64,000 bases of DNA from Mycolicibacterium xanthum. Lineage in GTDB: Bacteria; Actinomycetota; Actinomycetes; Mycobacteriales; Mycobacteriaceae. Location: assembly GCF_019710635.1 (NCBI RefSeq), contig NZ_JAIFZS010000011.1:1-64000 (forward strand), in the 5' to 3' direction. The position numbers and the translations under genes are program-made. The notes under the pieces were generated by a model. The model had not been told where the DNA came from. It worked only from the letters and a program-made list of their open reading frames with translations, and searched no databases. Below, one piece after another: positions 8,641 through 16,994 of the stretch; the stretch's first letter is position 1, and each line of letters starts with the position of its first letter.

Positions 8641-9231
8641 ATGCCCGACGACGCGCGCGAAACGCCACGTGGCGGCGTGTTCAGGGGCGTCTTCACTGGC
8701 TATGGTGTGGTCTCGGCGGTGCTCGGGCTGATCGCCGTGGTCGCGGTGGCCGCGGCCGCGGTGATCTCGGTCCAGCACCGTTCCGACACCGACGAGCTGG
8801 CCTACCGAACCCGGGTGTTGCAGGCCGCTGCGGACTGGACCGGGGTGCTGATCAACATGACCGCCGACACCGTCGACGCCGACCTGGCCGCGCTGCACGA
8901 AGGCACCGTCGGCGCGCTCAACGCCGACTTCGAGGCCGTGGTCGGGCCCTACCGCAAGCTCGTGCAGACGCTGAAGTCGCGTACCACCGGCCAGGTCGAC
9001 TCGGTGGCGCTCGAGACGCTTCACCACGACCTGCCGGGTGCCCCGCCGGCGGCGCCCCCGGAGGAGCTGTCGCGGTTGACGTCGCGCACCGACACCGTGC
9101 TGGTGGTCGCGACCTCGGTCAGTGAGAACGCCGGGACCGAGCAGCCCCGTACGGTGCGCTGGACGCTGCGCCTGGACGTCTCCGACGTCGACGGCAGGCT
9201 GCTGATCTCGCGGTTGGAGCCGATCCGATGA
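8641..9231 (+). CDS. omamA: Orphan Mce-associated membrane protein OmamA (Rv0199-like)
   Basis: A 196-residue protein with one N-terminal membrane helix (about residues 20-45, VLGLIAVVAVAAAAVISVQH) and an extracytoplasmic VirB8-like domain rich in Asp/Thr. In mycobacteria OmamA stabilises the MceG ATPase and so supports several Mce lipid importers. ATG 8641 lies only 40 bp from the divergent zmp1 start, giving a compact shared promoter region. It overlaps the next gene by 4 bp (ATGA), the gene order seen for Rv0198c-Rv0199-Rv0200. Confidence 0.82.
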   Translation: MPDDARETPRGGVFRGVFTGYGVVSAVLGLIAVVAVAAAAVISVQHRSDTDELAYRTRVLQAAADWTGVLINMTADTVDADLAALHEGTVGALNADFEAVVGPYRKLVQTLKSRTTGQVDSVALETLHHDLPGAPPAAPPEELSRLTSRTDTVLVVATSVSENAGTEQPRTVRWTLRLDVSDVDGRLLISRLEPIR

Positions 9232-9917
9232 GGAACCGGTTGCGCGTCGCCGCATTCGACGTGCTGGCACCGATCGCGGTCGTCGTCGCGCTGCTCTACA
9301 TCGGGGTGGCGCTGGCCTGGCCGCTGTGGTGGGTGTCGGTGTGCTCGGTGCTGTGCGTGCTGGTCGTCGAGGGAATCGTCGTCGACTTCGTGCTGGCCCG
9401 CCGCGACGCCGTCACCGTCGGCACCGACGACGACGGCCCGGGGCTGCGGCTGGCGGTGGTCGGCACCGCGGCCGGTGCGCTGGTGGCCGCTGCGGTGGTC
9501 GGCTACCTGCAGTGGACGCTGCCCGACCGGCAACTGCGCGACGACAGCGCCGAGGTGACCGGCATCGCCAGCAGCGTCGCCGAGGCGTCGGCCACGTTCA
9601 CCCCGCAGAATCCGACGGCGTCGATCGACCGGGCCACGGCCATGATGAGCCCGGACAGCGCCGGGCGCTTCGAGGACGAGTTCGCCGGTGTGGCAAAGGA
9701 CCTGGCCGGCCGCAACGTCTCCGCGCAGGCGAGCACCGTCTCGGCCGGCGTCGAGGCGATCGGCCCGCAGGACGCCAGCGTCGCGGTCATCCTGCGCGGC
9801 ACCCAGACCTCGCCGGGCCGTCAACCGGACACCGCGGTGCTCGCGCTGCGGGTGCTGCTGGCCAAGACCGACGGCGGCTGGCTGGTCGAGGACGTGTCGC
9901 CGATCCACTCCCGATAG
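9228..9917 (+). CDS. omamB: OmamB-like Mce-associated membrane protein (Rv0200-like)
   Basis: A 229-residue protein with an RDD-like N-terminal pair of membrane helices (VLAPIAVVVALLYIGVALAW and VSVCSVLCVLVVEGIVVDF), a third helix near residue 85 and a VirB8-like extracytoplasmic C-terminal domain ending in GGWLVEDVSPIHSR. It is coupled to omamA through an ATGA overlap and probably acts in the same Mce-transporter support complex. Identity rests on the neighbour and topology. Confidence 0.78.
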   Translation: MRNRLRVAAFDVLAPIAVVVALLYIGVALAWPLWWVSVCSVLCVLVVEGIVVDFVLARRDAVTVGTDDDGPGLRLAVVGTAAGALVAAAVVGYLQWTLPDRQLRDDSAEVTGIASSVAEASATFTPQNPTASIDRATAMMSPDSAGRFEDEFAGVAKDLAGRNVSAQASTVSAGVEAIGPQDASVAVILRGTQTSPGRQPDTAVLALRVLLAKTDGGWLVEDVSPIHSR

Positions 9918-9969
9918 CCGCACATCGCGAGCGAGAAGCCAGGGCTGCGGCCGGGGTCCGATCGCGATC

Positions 9970-9984
9970 CGGAACGCTGTTCCG
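9970..9984. terminator. Short hairpin between convergent genes
   Basis: CGGAAC-GCT-GTTCCG forms a perfect 6-bp stem with a 3-nt loop in the 71-bp gap between omamB (+) and the Rv0201c-like gene (-). It has no T-tract, which is common for mycobacterial terminators. Function is inferred from position. Confidence 0.4.
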
Positions 9985-9988
9985 CGGG

Positions 9989-10546
9989 TCAGTCGCCTTG
10001 GGCGGCGCGCTGGGCGCGCATCTTCGCGAAGCGGTCCGACAGCCGGCGCATCCGGATCATCAGCGACGCCGACGGGCTGGTGGCGCCGCGTAGATAGGCG
10101 GCGAAGTCGTCGGCGGGCACCCCGATGCGCGACGCGAACTCCTGCTCACCGAGGCCGGAGCGTTCGAGCAGCAGGTGCACGTGTTTGGCGACCTCGGCGC
10201 ACTCGTTGGCCTCGAGGTGTTCCCGGGTGCGGACCAGCACCTCCGACATGGCGCGCGACACCCCGTACGGACGGGCGGTCTCGAGGACCTCCTCGACCTG
10301 CCGCGCGGTTCTGCCGTAGGGGTCGCGCTTCATCGCCGCCACGATGCGCTGCCACACGCCGAGGTCGTCGCTTTCCAGCGCGGCGCGGATCGCGGCGGTC
10401 GGCCAGAACTCCACGGGACGGCCGTCGGCGGGGATCGGCGCGGCCGGGGCGGCGTTGCGGTCCAGCGCCTCCGCCGCCTTGAAAGCGTCGGAAGGGCCGG
10501 CAGTCCCATCACGGTTGGTGCCCCGCACGTCGGAGCTCACCGTCAC
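9989..10546 (-). CDS. Conserved hypothetical with XRE-like HTH region (Rv0201c-like)
   Basis: A 185-residue soluble protein. The N-terminal third is Ala/Asp-rich and low in complexity. The middle resembles a helical bundle (LGVWQRIVAAMKRDPYGRTA). The C-terminal part (LLLERSGLGEQEFASRIGVP, then DDFAAYLRGATSPSASLMIR) reads like a Cro/C1-type helix-turn-helix with a following dimerisation helix. The GTG at 10546 overlaps the mmpL11 stop (GTGA) and is preceded by GGAGG, so it is translationally coupled to mmpL11. A regulatory role is inferred only. Confidence 0.7.
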   Translation of the reverse strand: MTVSSDVRGTNRDGTAGPSDAFKAAEALDRNAAPAAPIPADGRPVEFWPTAAIRAALESDDLGVWQRIVAAMKRDPYGRTARQVEEVLETARPYGVSRAMSEVLVRTREHLEANECAEVAKHVHLLLERSGLGEQEFASRIGVPADDFAAYLRGATSPSASLMIRMRRLSDRFAKMRAQRAAQGD

Positions 10547-13449
10547 CTCGCCTCCTCCAGCATCGCCACCGCCACCGACAGGCACCGCTGCCTCACCCCG
10601 GCCCACTCCGTCTCCGCACCGGCCCCCGACGCTGCGATGTCGGGTCCGTCGGACGGCTGCGGATCGGCCAGGCGGCGCACCAGTTGGGTGGCGACCCAGT
10701 GAGTGCGTGCCGATTGACCAGAGTAGTACCGGTCCATGCCCGCGAGCACTTCCGCGGCGGTGTGTGAGTCATCGGCGTCCATCAAATCCGCCAACTCGGC
10801 GAACTCGGTGTAGTCGTGCGTGCTGTTGCGCGCCAGGATCAGAAAGCCCTTCAGGCGCAGCGTCTCGGCGCCCGTCGGGATCTGCAACCGGTCCCCGGTG
10901 GGTAGCAGGACATTGGTGGTCTCCATCGGGCTGCTGCGCCGGATGCCGCCCGGCGACGCGTTCTGCACCGCCAGTGCGTCCAGCGCGACGTCGAGCCTGC
11001 CGCGCCACAGGGTCACCGGATGCTTGGGCAGCTTCACCGCGACGGTCTTGCCGTGCGCACGGTTGCCGACCACACCGTGGGCGCGGGCCTCCCGGCCACT
11101 GCTCAGCAACTTGGCGCATGGCTGGCAGCCGCTGAACGCCAGCGGGTCTGCCACCGTGATCGCCTGTGGGGCAAGAGTTTTGAGCTTAGCCGCGGATCTC
11201 ACCACGGTGCGCAGGTCGGCGCCGGTCGGTGCGAGTGCGGAGATGTCGTCGGGGATGATCACCAGATCCCCGATGTCGGCCTTGGGCAGCGGCTTCTCGA
11301 AGTCGACCGACGGTAGGACGCGGTCCAGCCAGCGCGGCAGCCACCAGTTCCACTGGTCGAACATCGCCATCAGTGCGGGCACCAGCACCAGTCGCACCAC
11401 GGTGGCGTCCACCGCAATCGCCACCGCGCATGCCACCCCGAGCTGGGCCACCAGCGGCATGCCGGCGAAGGCGAACCCGATGAACACCGCGATCATGATC
11501 AGCGCCGCGCTGGTGATGGTGCGCGCGCTCGTCGACACGCCGTAGCCGACCGCGTCGCGGGTGTTTCCGGTCTGCAGGAACCGCTCCCGGATCCGGGTCA
11601 GCAGAAAGATCTCGTAGTCCATCGACAAGCCGAAGGTCATCGCCAGCACCAGCGGCGGGATGGTGCTGTCCAGCGACGAGATCTGCTTGAAGCCCAGATC
11701 CTCGAGCCAGCCCCACTGGAACACCACCACCAGGCTGCCGTAGGCGGCCGCCACCGACAGCACGGTCATCAGCACGCCCTTGAGTGCCAGGAACACCGAC
11801 CGGATCGAGATCAGCAGCATGACGAACGCGATCAGCGCGACGAAGCCGAACACCAGCGGCTGGGTGGTGGACACCCGGTCGTCGAAGTCCTTGATCAACG
11901 CGGTCGGGCCGCCGACGTCGATACGGGCGTTGCCGCCGGCCACCGCGGGCAGCTCGGCGCGCATCCAGTCCACGGTCTCGCGGGCGGGCAGATCCTCGGG
12001 GTCCACCGAGAGCACCGCCGACAGCAGCGCGCTGCGATAGTCGTTGCCGAACACCGGCGGTGTCACCGACACCGTGTTGGGTGCCTGGGTCATCTTCTGC
12101 CGGATGGCGTCGAGCACGGGCTCCTTGACCGGGGCCGAGGCGGGGTTGCCGTCGGGGAAGGTGACCAGCACCCGCACCGGGCCGAGCGCGCCGGGCCCGA
12201 GCGCCTCGGCGGCGGCGTTCACCCCGCCCCGGATCTCGTGGGTCGGCTCGAACTGACGCTGCATGCTGTTGCCGAGCACCATCGAGAACGCCGGCACCGC
12301 CAGGGTCAGCAGCAGCGCGGCCGCCGCCAGCGCCGACAACCACGGACGGCGCATCACCCATCCGGTCCAGCGGGTCCAGAACTTCGACTGGGTGGCCTCC
12401 ACGCCGCGGCCCCAGTGCAGGTATGACGATCGTCTGGCGGCGCGGCGGCCGAAGGTGGCCAGCACCGCCGGGGTGAGCGTCGTCGACGTCAGAACGGCCA
12501 CCGCGACGGCCAGGATCGCGCCGGTGGCCATCGACTGCAGCACCGGGGTGTTGATCAGGTAGATGCCGGTGACCGACGCGATGACGGTCAGGCCGGACAG
12601 CACCACCGCCAGTCCGGAGGTCGCCATCGCGGCGTCGACGGCGTCCTCGGGCTCACGTCCGGCGCGCAGTTCCTCGCGGAACCGCATCAGGATGAACAGC
12701 GAGTAGTCGATGGCCACGGCGATGCCGAACATCGACACCGTCGACGTCACGAACACCGACATCGTCATGTACATCGACAGCAGATAGACCACGCCCATCG
12801 TGACCACCACGGTGCAGATGCCCAGCAGCAGCGGCATCGCCGCGGCGGCCAGCGAACCGAACACCGCCAACAGCACGATCAGCACGATCGGCAGATTCCA
12901 TTTCTCGGCCTGAGCGATGTCGTGTTTGGTGGCCAGCGTGGCGGCCGCCCCCAACGCGCCCTGCCCGATCACGTAGAGCCGGACCTTGCCGTCGGCGGTC
13001 TCTCCGGGCTCGTCGCCGTCGATACCGATCTTGTGCCGCAACTGCTTGGCCACGTCGACGGCGCCGGTGTTCTCGAAGTCCAACTGCAGGGTGACGACGT
13101 AGGGCCGGTCCGGCTGCGGGGGTGGCTGCGTGGGGTTGGGCGCCACCGACACGCTGGGCACCTCGGCGGTCACCCGTTCGAGGAACGACACGGCCTGGTT
13201 CATGTCGTCGAACGAGGCGTCCGGTCGTGGTGCGGCCACCAGCGCGAGCGGGGAAGCGCCCTGATCGGGGAACTGCGCCTCCAGCTCACGCTGGACGTAC
13301 AACGACTGCGAGCCCTCGACCTCGAACCCGCCACCGGTCAGGTTGCCGGACTGGTTGAGGGCCAGAAAGACCGAGGGCACCAGGAGCAGGAGCCACGCCG
13401 CGAACACCGCCCAGCGATATCTGCGCAGGGTGGTGCTCACGCGCATCAT
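10543..13449 (-). CDS. mmpL11: RND-family lipid transporter MmpL11
   Basis: A 968-residue inner-membrane RND transporter (MmpL11 of M. tuberculosis is about 966). In mycobacteria MmpL11 exports monomeromycolyl diacylglycerol and mycolate wax ester and has been linked to heme uptake. Twelve membrane helices in two halves, two periplasmic porter domains and a cytosolic C-terminal domain are visible. The proton-relay motifs of both halves are present as AIDYSLFILMRFREEL and SMDYEIFLLTRIRERF. The ATG at 13449 opens MMRVSTTLRRYRWAVFAAWL. It lies between the Rv0201c-like gene and a hemophore-type gene, the conserved heme/mycolate locus order. Confidence 0.93.
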   Translation of the reverse strand: MMRVSTTLRRYRWAVFAAWLLLLVPSVFLALNQSGNLTGGGFEVEGSQSLYVQRELEAQFPDQGASPLALVAAPRPDASFDDMNQAVSFLERVTAEVPSVSVAPNPTQPPPQPDRPYVVTLQLDFENTGAVDVAKQLRHKIGIDGDEPGETADGKVRLYVIGQGALGAAATLATKHDIAQAEKWNLPIVLIVLLAVFGSLAAAAMPLLLGICTVVVTMGVVYLLSMYMTMSVFVTSTVSMFGIAVAIDYSLFILMRFREELRAGREPEDAVDAAMATSGLAVVLSGLTVIASVTGIYLINTPVLQSMATGAILAVAVAVLTSTTLTPAVLATFGRRAARRSSYLHWGRGVEATQSKFWTRWTGWVMRRPWLSALAAAALLLTLAVPAFSMVLGNSMQRQFEPTHEIRGGVNAAAEALGPGALGPVRVLVTFPDGNPASAPVKEPVLDAIRQKMTQAPNTVSVTPPVFGNDYRSALLSAVLSVDPEDLPARETVDWMRAELPAVAGGNARIDVGGPTALIKDFDDRVSTTQPLVFGFVALIAFVMLLISIRSVFLALKGVLMTVLSVAAAYGSLVVVFQWGWLEDLGFKQISSLDSTIPPLVLAMTFGLSMDYEIFLLTRIRERFLQTGNTRDAVGYGVSTSARTITSAALIMIAVFIGFAFAGMPLVAQLGVACAVAIAVDATVVRLVLVPALMAMFDQWNWWLPRWLDRVLPSVDFEKPLPKADIGDLVIIPDDISALAPTGADLRTVVRSAAKLKTLAPQAITVADPLAFSGCQPCAKLLSSGREARAHGVVGNRAHGKTVAVKLPKHPVTLWRGRLDVALDALAVQNASPGGIRRSSPMETTNVLLPTGDRLQIPTGAETLRLKGFLILARNSTHDYTEFAELADLMDADDSHTAAEVLAGMDRYYSGQSARTHWVATQLVRRLADPQPSDGPDIAASGAGAETEWAGVRQRCLSVAVAMLEEAR

Positions 13450-13730
13450 GAACTGCTGGATGGGGACTCCCCACTTTCTGCCGGGGTTTCGTAGCGAGAG
13501 CGTACAGCAGCAAGCTACGGGTCGACGGCCCTCCGAGACGCCTGTGGAACTGCCTCATCCGGGCCTTATCCGGCTCTAACGGCCTGCGCGTTCATCCGCT
13601 GGATTGGTCAGCCGGCCACCTCCGATGACAGTATGTCCTCGACCGCATCGTCGTCGGGGATTTCTTTGCTGATGATCGCAGCGAGCTTGCGGATGCGTCA
13701 ATTGGTTGGGCGGGCTGTTAGCGGTTCGTG
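13450..13730. other. Intergenic stretch upstream of mmpL11, gene remnant possible
   Basis: No intact gene is seen. The part next to 13450 should hold the mmpL11 promoter. On the minus strand at about 13608-13698 a short open stretch reads RIRKLAAIISKEIPDDDAVE, then DILSSEVAG and a stop. It looks like the tail of a real soluble protein but has no start codon, an in-frame stop immediately before it, and no recognised parent. It may be a remnant or chance. Confidence 0.35.
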
Positions 13731-13957
13731 ATGCGCCCACTGTCAACATCCATCCCGGCCGCCCGGCGTTCGCGGTTTGCCATCGCATTAGCTGTGATCG
13801 CAGCATCCGGGGTCGGTGCGCTCATCCTGGGCGGTCCGTCGACGCCGGCGCCTGCCTCGACGCGCACCCGCAGACCAACCAGGCGCTGACCACGATCTCC
13901 CGACAGCAGGCCGGGCCGCAGCAGCCGCTGGCCTCGCTCTCCCCGCCGCCTTCCTGA
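13731..13957 (+). pseudogene. Decayed hemophore-family (Rv0203-type) gene
   Basis: An ATG at 13731 opens a typical signal peptide (MRPLSTSIPAARRSRFAIAL, then a hydrophobic stretch to GGPSTPAPAS) that ends in a TGA near 13887. In another frame the downstream DNA reads CLDAHPQTNQALTTISRQQA and then QPLASLS. This matches the helical core of mycobacterial heme-binding proteins and aligns with [13 protein letters not shown] and QPLIDI of the intact copy 140 bp further on. The copy thus has a frameshift and probably an internal deletion of about 30 codons. It appears to be a dead tandem duplicate of the hemophore gene. Confidence 0.6.
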
Positions 13958-13982
13958 CCCTCCCCGTGCCCGACTTCTCATG

Positions 13983-13996
13983 AACGGTTAACCGTT
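13983..13996. promoter_or_regulatory. Perfect 14-bp palindrome upstream of the hemophore gene
   Basis: AACGGTTAACCGTT is a perfect palindrome located about 100 bp before the intact hemophore ATG. It is a plausible operator for a dimeric repressor; it does not match the IdeR box. The regulator is unknown. Confidence 0.45.
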
Positions 13997-14096
13997 GGGC
14001 AAGAAAGTGGGCAGCCATTCTGTTTAGCTTTCTAGGATGGTCGTGACCGGTGACCGCTTCGGGTCCGGTCTTGCCTACCTCTACGAAGGAGCCTCC

Positions 14097-14483
14097 ATGT
14101 TGTTCACGGCCCCTACAGCGCGTCGCGTGGTCGCGGGTGCGCTGGGTGCGAGCGCGTTGGCCGGTGCGGCGCTGTTCGGCGTCGCGCCGATGGCATCCGC
14201 GCAGCCCCTCCCGCCGAACTGCACCGCTGCCGACTTCGCCGGTGTGGCCGCCGGCGTCTCGGCCGCCTCGTCGGCCTACCTGTTCACCCACCCGGACGTG
14301 AACGCGTTCTTCACCGGCCTGCACGGCAAGCCGCGGGACGAGATCAAGTCCGACGTCATCGGCTACATGGACCGCAACCCGCAGATCGCTGCCGAGATGA
14401 CCGGCATCCGTCAGCCGCTGATCGACATCAAGAACCGCTGCGGGTTCGCCGGCCTCGGTAACCCCGACTCGCCCGCCGCATAG
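14097..14483 (+). CDS. Secreted heme-binding (hemophore-type) protein, Rv0203-like
   Basis: A 128-residue protein with a signal peptide (cleavage near ASAQP, residue about 35) and a small all-helical domain containing one Cys pair (PPNCTAADF and KNRCGF). This pattern fits the mycobacterial hemophore family, to which secreted Rv0203 belongs; Rv0203 carries heme to MmpL3/MmpL11. The ATG at 14097 follows GAAGGA at 14085 and is preferred over the upstream in-frame start at 14037. The neighbouring mmpL11 and the decayed duplicate support the assignment. The heme ligand cannot be assigned from sequence alone. Confidence 0.8.
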   Translation: MLFTAPTARRVVAGALGASALAGAALFGVAPMASAQPLPPNCTAADFAGVAAGVSAASSAYLFTHPDVNAFFTGLHGKPRDEIKSDVIGYMDRNPQIAAEMTGIRQPLIDIKNRCGFAGLGNPDSPAA

Positions 14484-14488
14484 GCCCG

Positions 14489-15235
14489 GTGCGCGACAGG
14501 GTGGACGCTCCGCCCGATCGCGAGGGGGAGCTGTCCACCCAGGACGGCGCGGGTCGGACGGTGTTGATGGTCGACGATGACCCGGATGTCCGGACCTCGG
14601 TGGCCCGAGGTCTGCGACATTCGGGGTTCGACGTGCGCGTGGCGGCGACCGGTAAGGAAGCGCTGCGGCTGTTGTCGAGCGAAGCGCACGACGCGCTGGT
14701 TCTCGACGTGCAGATGCCCGAACTGGACGGCGTCGCGGTGGTGACGGCGCTGCGCGCGCTGGGCAACGACATCCCGATCTGCGTGCTGTCCGCGCGCGAC
14801 ACCGTCAACGACCGGATCGCCGGTCTGGAGGCGGGCGCCGACGACTACCTGACCAAGCCGTTCGATCTGGGCGAGCTGGTGGCCCGGCTGCACGCATTGT
14901 TGCGCCGGGCCCACAGCTCGGACCCGACCTCGGACACCCTGACGGTCGGTTCGCTGACCATCGACACGGCGCGGCGGCTGGTCTTCGTGGCGGGTGAGCG
15001 GGTCGAGCTGACCAAGCGGGAGTTCGACCTGCTGGCCGCGCTGGCCGAGAACGCCGGAGTCGTGCTGAGCCGGCAGCGCCTGCTGGAGCTGGTGTGGGGC
15101 TACGACTTCGACGTCGACACCAACGTCGCCGACGTGTTCGTCTCCTATCTGCGACGCAAGCTGGAGCGTGACGGCCTGCCCCGGGTGATCCACACCGTGC
15201 GGGGCATCGGCTACGTGCTCCGGGAAGAACCGTGA
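14489..15235 (+). CDS. OmpR/PrrA-family response regulator
   Basis: A protein of about 248 residues with a CheY-like receiver ([13 protein letters not shown], phospho-acceptor Asp in [13 protein letters not shown], Lys in YLTKPFD) and a C-terminal winged helix ([17 protein letters not shown], then VVDVF-like [14 protein letters not shown]). Overall it most resembles PrrA of mycobacteria, although prrA/prrB lie elsewhere in M. tuberculosis, so this looks like a paralogue. The GTG at 14489 has no clear ribosome site; ATG 14568 is too short to include strand 1. It starts 5 bp after the hemophore stop and precedes the kinase gene. Confidence 0.85.
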   Translation: MRDRVDAPPDREGELSTQDGAGRTVLMVDDDPDVRTSVARGLRHSGFDVRVAATGKEALRLLSSEAHDALVLDVQMPELDGVAVVTALRALGNDIPICVLSARDTVNDRIAGLEAGADDYLTKPFDLGELVARLHALLRRAHSSDPTSDTLTVGSLTIDTARRLVFVAGERVELTKREFDLLAALAENAGVVLSRQRLLELVWGYDFDVDTNVADVFVSYLRRKLERDGLPRVIHTVRGIGYVLREEP

Positions 15236-15260
15236 CCAGCGCCGTGGTGCCGAACCCTTC

Positions 15261-16607
15261 GTGAAACTGCGACTTCCCAGGGCACTGCGGTCGGCGTCGC
15301 TGCGTACGCGGGTCGCCATCGCGTCGGCGGCCGCCGCATCGGCGGTCGTCGCGGCGTTCACCATCCTGACCTCGTTGGTGCTGGCCAACAACGACGCGGT
15401 CCAGCTGGACCGCCGGCTGGACGCCATCGTCGACGCCAGCATGTTTCCAGAGCAACTCTCCGATCCCCGCCGCGGCGTGCTGACCACCGGCCGGGACCGC
15501 TCCACCGGCCAGGTGGTGTTCCAGCGCGGGCTGCAGCTGCCGCCGTTACCACCCGGAACCGAGACCGCGCTGGTCAACGGCGTGGAGTACCGGGTGCGAA
15601 CGGTCCCGGTGGATCAGGAAAGTGGGCTTCTGATGTCCATCGGGATCCGTGCGGACAGTGTGCTGCTCAACCGGGCCCGGATCCCGGCCTACATCGCCGT
15701 CGGTGTGCTGACGGTGCTGATCGCCGCCGGGCTGGGTTGGCTGCTGGCTGGTCCGGCGATCCGGCCGCTGCGCAAGCTGACCGAGCACACCAAACAACTA
15801 CGCAGGGAATCCGAGGAGATTCCCGCGGTGCGTGGGGTGCGCGAGGCCGAGGACCTGTCCGAGGCGATGAGCGGGATGCTGAGCCGGCTGGCCGCCGCAC
15901 AGCGTGCCACCTCGAACTCGCTGCAGGCCGCGCGGGACTTCGCCGCCAACGCCGCCCACGAGCTGCGCACGCCGCTGACCGCGATGCGTGCCGACCTCGA
16001 CACCCTGCGCATCCACAACCTGCCCGACGACGAGCGCGACGAGGTGGTCGCCGACCTGTCCCGGGCCCAGCGCCGGGTCGAGGGCATCATCACCGCACTG
16101 GGGCAGTTGGCGTCGGGTCAGCTGGCCCAGGCCGAGGACCGCGAGGTCATCGATGTGGCCGACATGCTCGACCGGGTGGCCCGGGAGAACATGCGGGGCA
16201 GCCAGGATGTCCAGATCGACGTGGATTTCGACGACGACCTCGGTACCGTGCTGGGCTGGCCCAGCGGCCTGCGGCTGGCGGTGGACAACCTGGTGCGCAA
16301 CGCCATCACGCACGGGCAGGCCAGCCGCATCCGGCTCGCCTCGCACCGGCACAACGGCGTGGTGACCATCGTCGTCGACGACAACGGCGGCGGACTGCCC
16401 GCCGACGAGCATGCGGCGGTGCTCGGCCGGTTCTCCCGGGGCAGCAACGCCGCACCGGGCGGTTCCGGGCTGGGCCTGGCGCTGGTGGCCCAGCAGGCCG
16501 AGCTGCACGGCGGCGCCATCGAGCTCTCCGACGGGCCGCTGGGCGGTCTGCGGGCGACCCTGACCGTCTCGGCGGTGCCCGCCGCGCCGCCGGATTCGGA
16601 GCTGTGA
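15261..16607 (+). CDS. PrrB-like sensor histidine kinase
   Basis: A 448-residue membrane kinase: helix 1 near residues 15-40, an extracytoplasmic sensor of about 100 residues, helix 2 near residues 138-157, a HAMP linker (GPAIRPLRKLTEHTKQL), an H-box with the phospho-accepting His in AAHELRTPLTAM, and an ATPase domain with the N-box NLVRNAITHG, DDNGGGLP and GGSGLGLALV. It pairs with the preceding regulator (25-bp gap). The signal is unknown; the location beside hemophore and mmpL11 suggests an envelope or heme cue, which is inference. Confidence 0.87.
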   Translation: MKLRLPRALRSASLRTRVAIASAAAASAVVAAFTILTSLVLANNDAVQLDRRLDAIVDASMFPEQLSDPRRGVLTTGRDRSTGQVVFQRGLQLPPLPPGTETALVNGVEYRVRTVPVDQESGLLMSIGIRADSVLLNRARIPAYIAVGVLTVLIAAGLGWLLAGPAIRPLRKLTEHTKQLRRESEEIPAVRGVREAEDLSEAMSGMLSRLAAAQRATSNSLQAARDFAANAAHELRTPLTAMRADLDTLRIHNLPDDERDEVVADLSRAQRRVEGIITALGQLASGQLAQAEDREVIDVADMLDRVARENMRGSQDVQIDVDFDDDLGTVLGWPSGLRLAVDNLVRNAITHGQASRIRLASHRHNGVVTIVVDDNGGGLPADEHAAVLGRFSRGSNAAPGGSGLGLALVAQQAELHGGAIELSDGPLGGLRATLTVSAVPAAPPDSEL

Positions 16608-16616
16608 GAACGCCGC

Positions 16617-16994
16617 TCAGCGGCGGGTGACCGCCGCGGCCACGGCGCGCCAGCCGAGCAGCAGCGCCGCGGTGGTCAGCGAGGCGACCACGATGAAGCT
16701 CGGTGCGGTGCCCTGCGAGGTGGCCTTGCGCAGCACCATCGCCACCACCACGGTGGCGGCCCACACCACGATGCCGGTGGGCGCCAGCGAGGCCGGGCGG
16801 TGCCAGCCCCGCGCCAGCAGCCAGCCCACCCCGGTCCCGGTGAGGAACGGCCAGGCGGTTTCGGCGATGCCGCCGACGGTCAGGCCTTCGGCATGGCTGC
16901 GGCGCCCGATCGCGCAGAACGCCAGCACGCACACCACGTCGGCGCCGAGCGCCCACAGGGCGGTCCGGGCCGGCGGTCGGTCAACGGTCGGCAT
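16617..16994 (-). CDS. DUF3054 membrane protein
   Basis: A 125-residue protein with four membrane helices and the DUF3054 pattern (LGADVVCVLAFCAIGRRSHA, WPFLTGTGVGWLL, VWAATVVVAMVLRKAT). Its function is unknown. It overlaps the start of the DNA 3' of the M23-like gene by 14 bp and is probably translated from the same mRNA. Its 3' end faces the kinase gene across 9 bp with a small GC hairpin. Confidence 0.8.
   Translation of the reverse strand: MPTVDRPPARTALWALGADVVCVLAFCAIGRRSHAEGLTVGGIAETAWPFLTGTGVGWLLARGWHRPASLAPTGIVVWAATVVVAMVLRKATSQGTAPSFIVVASLTTAALLLGWRAVAAAVTRR

Noticed and set aside
6600..9125. An 841-residue open frame on the plus strand antisense to zmp1
   Set aside because: It mirrors the codon periodicity of zmp1 in GC-rich DNA, has no recognisable domain, and zmp1 itself is certain.
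13608..13698. Short minus-strand peptide RIRKLAAIISKEIPDDDAVE with tail as a gene
   Set aside because: It has no start codon and an in-frame stop just upstream; at most it is a fragment.
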